From: Wolbachia sp.
Lineage (GTDB): Bacteria; Pseudomonadota; Alphaproteobacteria; Rickettsiales; Anaplasmataceae
Direction of reading: 5' to 3'
Length of the DNA stretch: 16,527 nt
Assembly (NCBI GenBank): GCA_028803175.1
Contig: JARBCG010000173.1
Coordinates: 1-16,527, forward strand
This document shows positions 15,042-16,527 of this stretch, piece after piece. The notes under the pieces were generated by a model. The model was not told the origin of the DNA, searched no databases, and saw only the letters and a list, made by a program, of their open reading frames with translations. The first letter of the stretch is position 1, and the number at the start of each line of letters is the position of its first letter. The position numbers and the translations under genes were made by a program.

Positions 15042-15667
15042 ATGAAGAAATTATTTACTTTAGCTGTGTTGCTCGCTTCTTCTTTAGCAGGTGCAGTTGA
15101 TTTAGCTGATTTAGAAAATAAATGCTATGCAGGTTTTAACTTTAGTGTTGGATACGGTAATGGCTTAAATCTTAAACCTAGCCTTATTCTTGGTTATAAT
15201 TATCAAAAGAGCTCTAAACTTGAACTTGAGATTAACAGTGATATTTTTCCATTAAGTAACATAGGGTTTGGTTTATTGGTAAACTATCGTTATTATCCTG
15301 AGCTCAATATTTATCCTGTCACTCTGTACTTTAGTGGAGGTTTAGGTGGATACTTTTTCGTAACAGGCTGAAAGGCTCGTCTAAAAAAGAAACAGCTATT
15401 GCAACATATGCTGATGAGAGTAATAAGCCTGCAGATAGTAAAGATACAAGTGGTACAGGTTGTGGTGAATCCAGTATCGGTGGATCTAGTACAATAAGAA
15501 ATATACTGAATTGGGTTTCCTATAAGCTAAAGGTCGGTGTTGAATATGAATTCACTCCACAGATAATCGGTGCATTTCGACTTTATACGAGTGATTCCAT
15601 GGGTATTACATTGGACAGAGGTTTTCCACCAGCATGGATAGAACTTGGAATACGTTATAATTTTTAA
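15042..15667 (+). pseudogene. WSP-like outer-membrane beta-barrel protein, one frameshift
   Basis: A signal peptide (MKKLFTLAVLLASSLAGA) starts at ATG 15042, preceded by GGGA at a 6-nt spacing; an in-frame ATG at 15030 is less likely. Alternating aromatic/hydrophobic strands follow (CYAGFNFSVGYG, SLILGYNY, GFGLLVNYRYY, TLYFSGGLGGYFF). The frame stops at TGA 15369-15371. From 15368 the -1 frame continues as LKGSSKKETAIATYADE, through a polar loop, to LKVGVEYEFTPQIIGAFRLY and ends WIELGIRYNF with a terminal Phe, the outer-membrane assembly signature. Adding one base (GGN CTG) gives a smooth VTGLKGSS join, so a single deletion explains the break. The rebuilt protein has about 209 residues. It belongs to the Anaplasmataceae surface-antigen type of barrel; whether it is wspB or another paralogue is not settled from sequence alone. 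Confidence 0.7.
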
Positions 15668-15668
15668 C

Positions 15669-15714
15669 ATTGGTATGTGACCTTACAGTTTAAACTGCAT
15701 ATCAATATTTTTTT
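15669..15714 (+). terminator. Rho-independent-type terminator of the surface-protein gene
   Basis: ATTGGTATG (15669-15677) pairs with CATATCAAT (15698-15706; nine pairs, one G-T). Inside the loop lies a perfect 12-bp palindrome CAGTTTAAACTG (15686-15697). A T7 run follows at 15708-15714. It begins two bases after the stop codon of the -1 frame, which supports that frame being the real 3' end of the gene. Confidence 0.65.
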
Positions 15715-15811
15715 ATATTTATATATAATAATTTAACTTTATTAGTTTCACACATGAATTACATGTACTAGATACATCTATAGTTGTTAATTAATAGTAA
15801 GGTAAATATAT

Positions 15812-16527
15812 ATGTTAAATCATTCATGGCGTAAATCAAAGTATGAGTCACACCACACGAAAAAGCTTATAAAAGATTCCAGAGGTATCACTTAGTAAGC
15901 GAAAATCTAACTCCGTTACTCTTGGCTGTTCAGCAAGGTAAGAAAGAAGTTGTAAAACTATTTTTTCAATACCAAAATGATGTGAATTTTAATGTCACAG
16001 ATGGTTTTTCCGGATTGCTACATTTATCTACCCAATAAGGATGTAAGTGCATTTTCCGTCAAAGAATTATTTTAAAAATATTTTCATTTAATTACAAGTG
16101 GTAAAATTGACATTCACGCTAAAGATTATCGTAACCAAACGCCATTGCATACTGCAGCATCAGAACACAAAAAGGAGTGGGTGCAACCATTACTAAAGGC
16201 CGGTGCAGATACATATGCTAAAGATATAGGCAGCAAAACCATTCATTTTAGATGAAGTTCAGCATAATCCTAAATTCATCAAACATAAGCTCAAGGAGCA
16301 AGAAAACGTTATTGAAGCATTTTCAAATAGCGGAAAAGTTAACATAAATTACCCTGTAGATAATATGGGTAACAGATTGCTACATCTCGCTGTCATAAAT
16401 GGCAACACTATCATGCTTTCCAAGCTTTTAAAACGCCAATTATGGATTAACCAACAAAGCAGACAGAGGAGATTCTGGGCTTTTTACCCTTTAAACAATA
16501 TGAAACTGTGGTAAATTGTGTACTAAT
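15812..16527 (+). pseudogene. Ankyrin-repeat gene, multiply broken, runs off the window
   Basis: Ankyrin-type sequence is readable only by switching frames. ATG 15812 (AAGG upstream) opens MLNHSWRKSKYE and stops at TAG 15893. From 15898 another frame reads SENLTPLLLAVQQGKKEVVK and stops at TAA 16036. A third frame from 16034 (NKDVSAFSVKELF) has TAA at 16073 and then reads IDIHAKDYRNQTPLHTAASE and LLKAGADTYAKD to TGA 16253. A fourth (PFILDEVQHNPKFIKHKL, through NRLLHLAVINGN) goes on from about 16237, and a further shift near 16440 gives NKADRGDSGLF. The repeats (TPLxxAxxxGxxxVVKLL, TPLHTAA, LLHLAV) are clear. At least four frame changes and one internal stop make this non-functional. The 3' end lies outside the window. 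Confidence 0.75.

Noticed and set aside
1..16527. CRISPR array, toxin-antitoxin or cytoplasmic-incompatibility (cif) genes
   Set aside because: No regularly spaced repeats and no frames resembling cas, toxin-antitoxin or cif proteins were seen on either strand.

Overview
The window looks like a Wolbachia chromosome segment (Alphaproteobacteria, Rickettsiales, Anaplasmataceae). It is AT-rich with compact bacterial genes. It carries ankyrin-repeat genes, a WSP-like surface beta-barrel gene, a propionyl-CoA carboxylase alpha subunit, a two-subunit GlyRS and decayed IS200/IS605 DNA. Seven to eight genes appear intact (rsmH, mraZ, pccA, an ankyrin-membrane gene, gltX, glyS, glyQ, leuS, plus a PgpA-like gene). 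They sit beside a striking number of broken ones: ftsL, tnpA, uvrC, a surface protein and an ankyrin gene. The strain assignment is inference; the amount of decay would fit a lineage under relaxed selection.

Layout. (1) Positions 283-1996, minus strand: a mraZ-rsmH-ftsL division/cell-wall cluster behind a good sigma70-like promoter; ftsL overlaps rsmH by ATGA but is frameshifted in a run of eight T. (2) Positions 1997-3003: a small two-helix membrane protein ORF, an internally deleted IS200/IS605 element and a 33-codon ORF. (3) Positions 3004-6390, minus strand: pccA preceded by an ankyrin/transmembrane protein gene. (4) Positions 6439-7954, plus strand: gltX. (5) Positions 8012-11332, minus strand: glyQ-glyS followed by a uvrC stump that overlaps glyS by ATGA, carries an early stop and ends at a transposase-free copy of the IS200/IS605 right-end hairpin. 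(6) Positions 11344-12153, minus strand: a PgpA-family membrane protein that seems to lack the family's acidic catalytic residues. (7) Positions 12449-14932, plus strand: leuS. (8) Positions 14987-16527, plus strand: a frameshifted outer-membrane protein gene behind a 16-bp-arm inverted repeat, a convincing terminator, then an ankyrin pseudogene that runs off the window.

Three aminoacyl-tRNA synthetases (Glu, Leu, Gly) dominate the intact coding capacity. No CRISPR array, toxin system, tRNA or rRNA gene was seen. I found no clear new multi-gene system. The most interesting signals are the paired IS right-end hairpins, one of which lies exactly where uvrC stops, the acid-depleted PgpA homologue, the homopolymer frameshift in ftsL, and the large inverted repeat placed against the start of the surface-protein gene.
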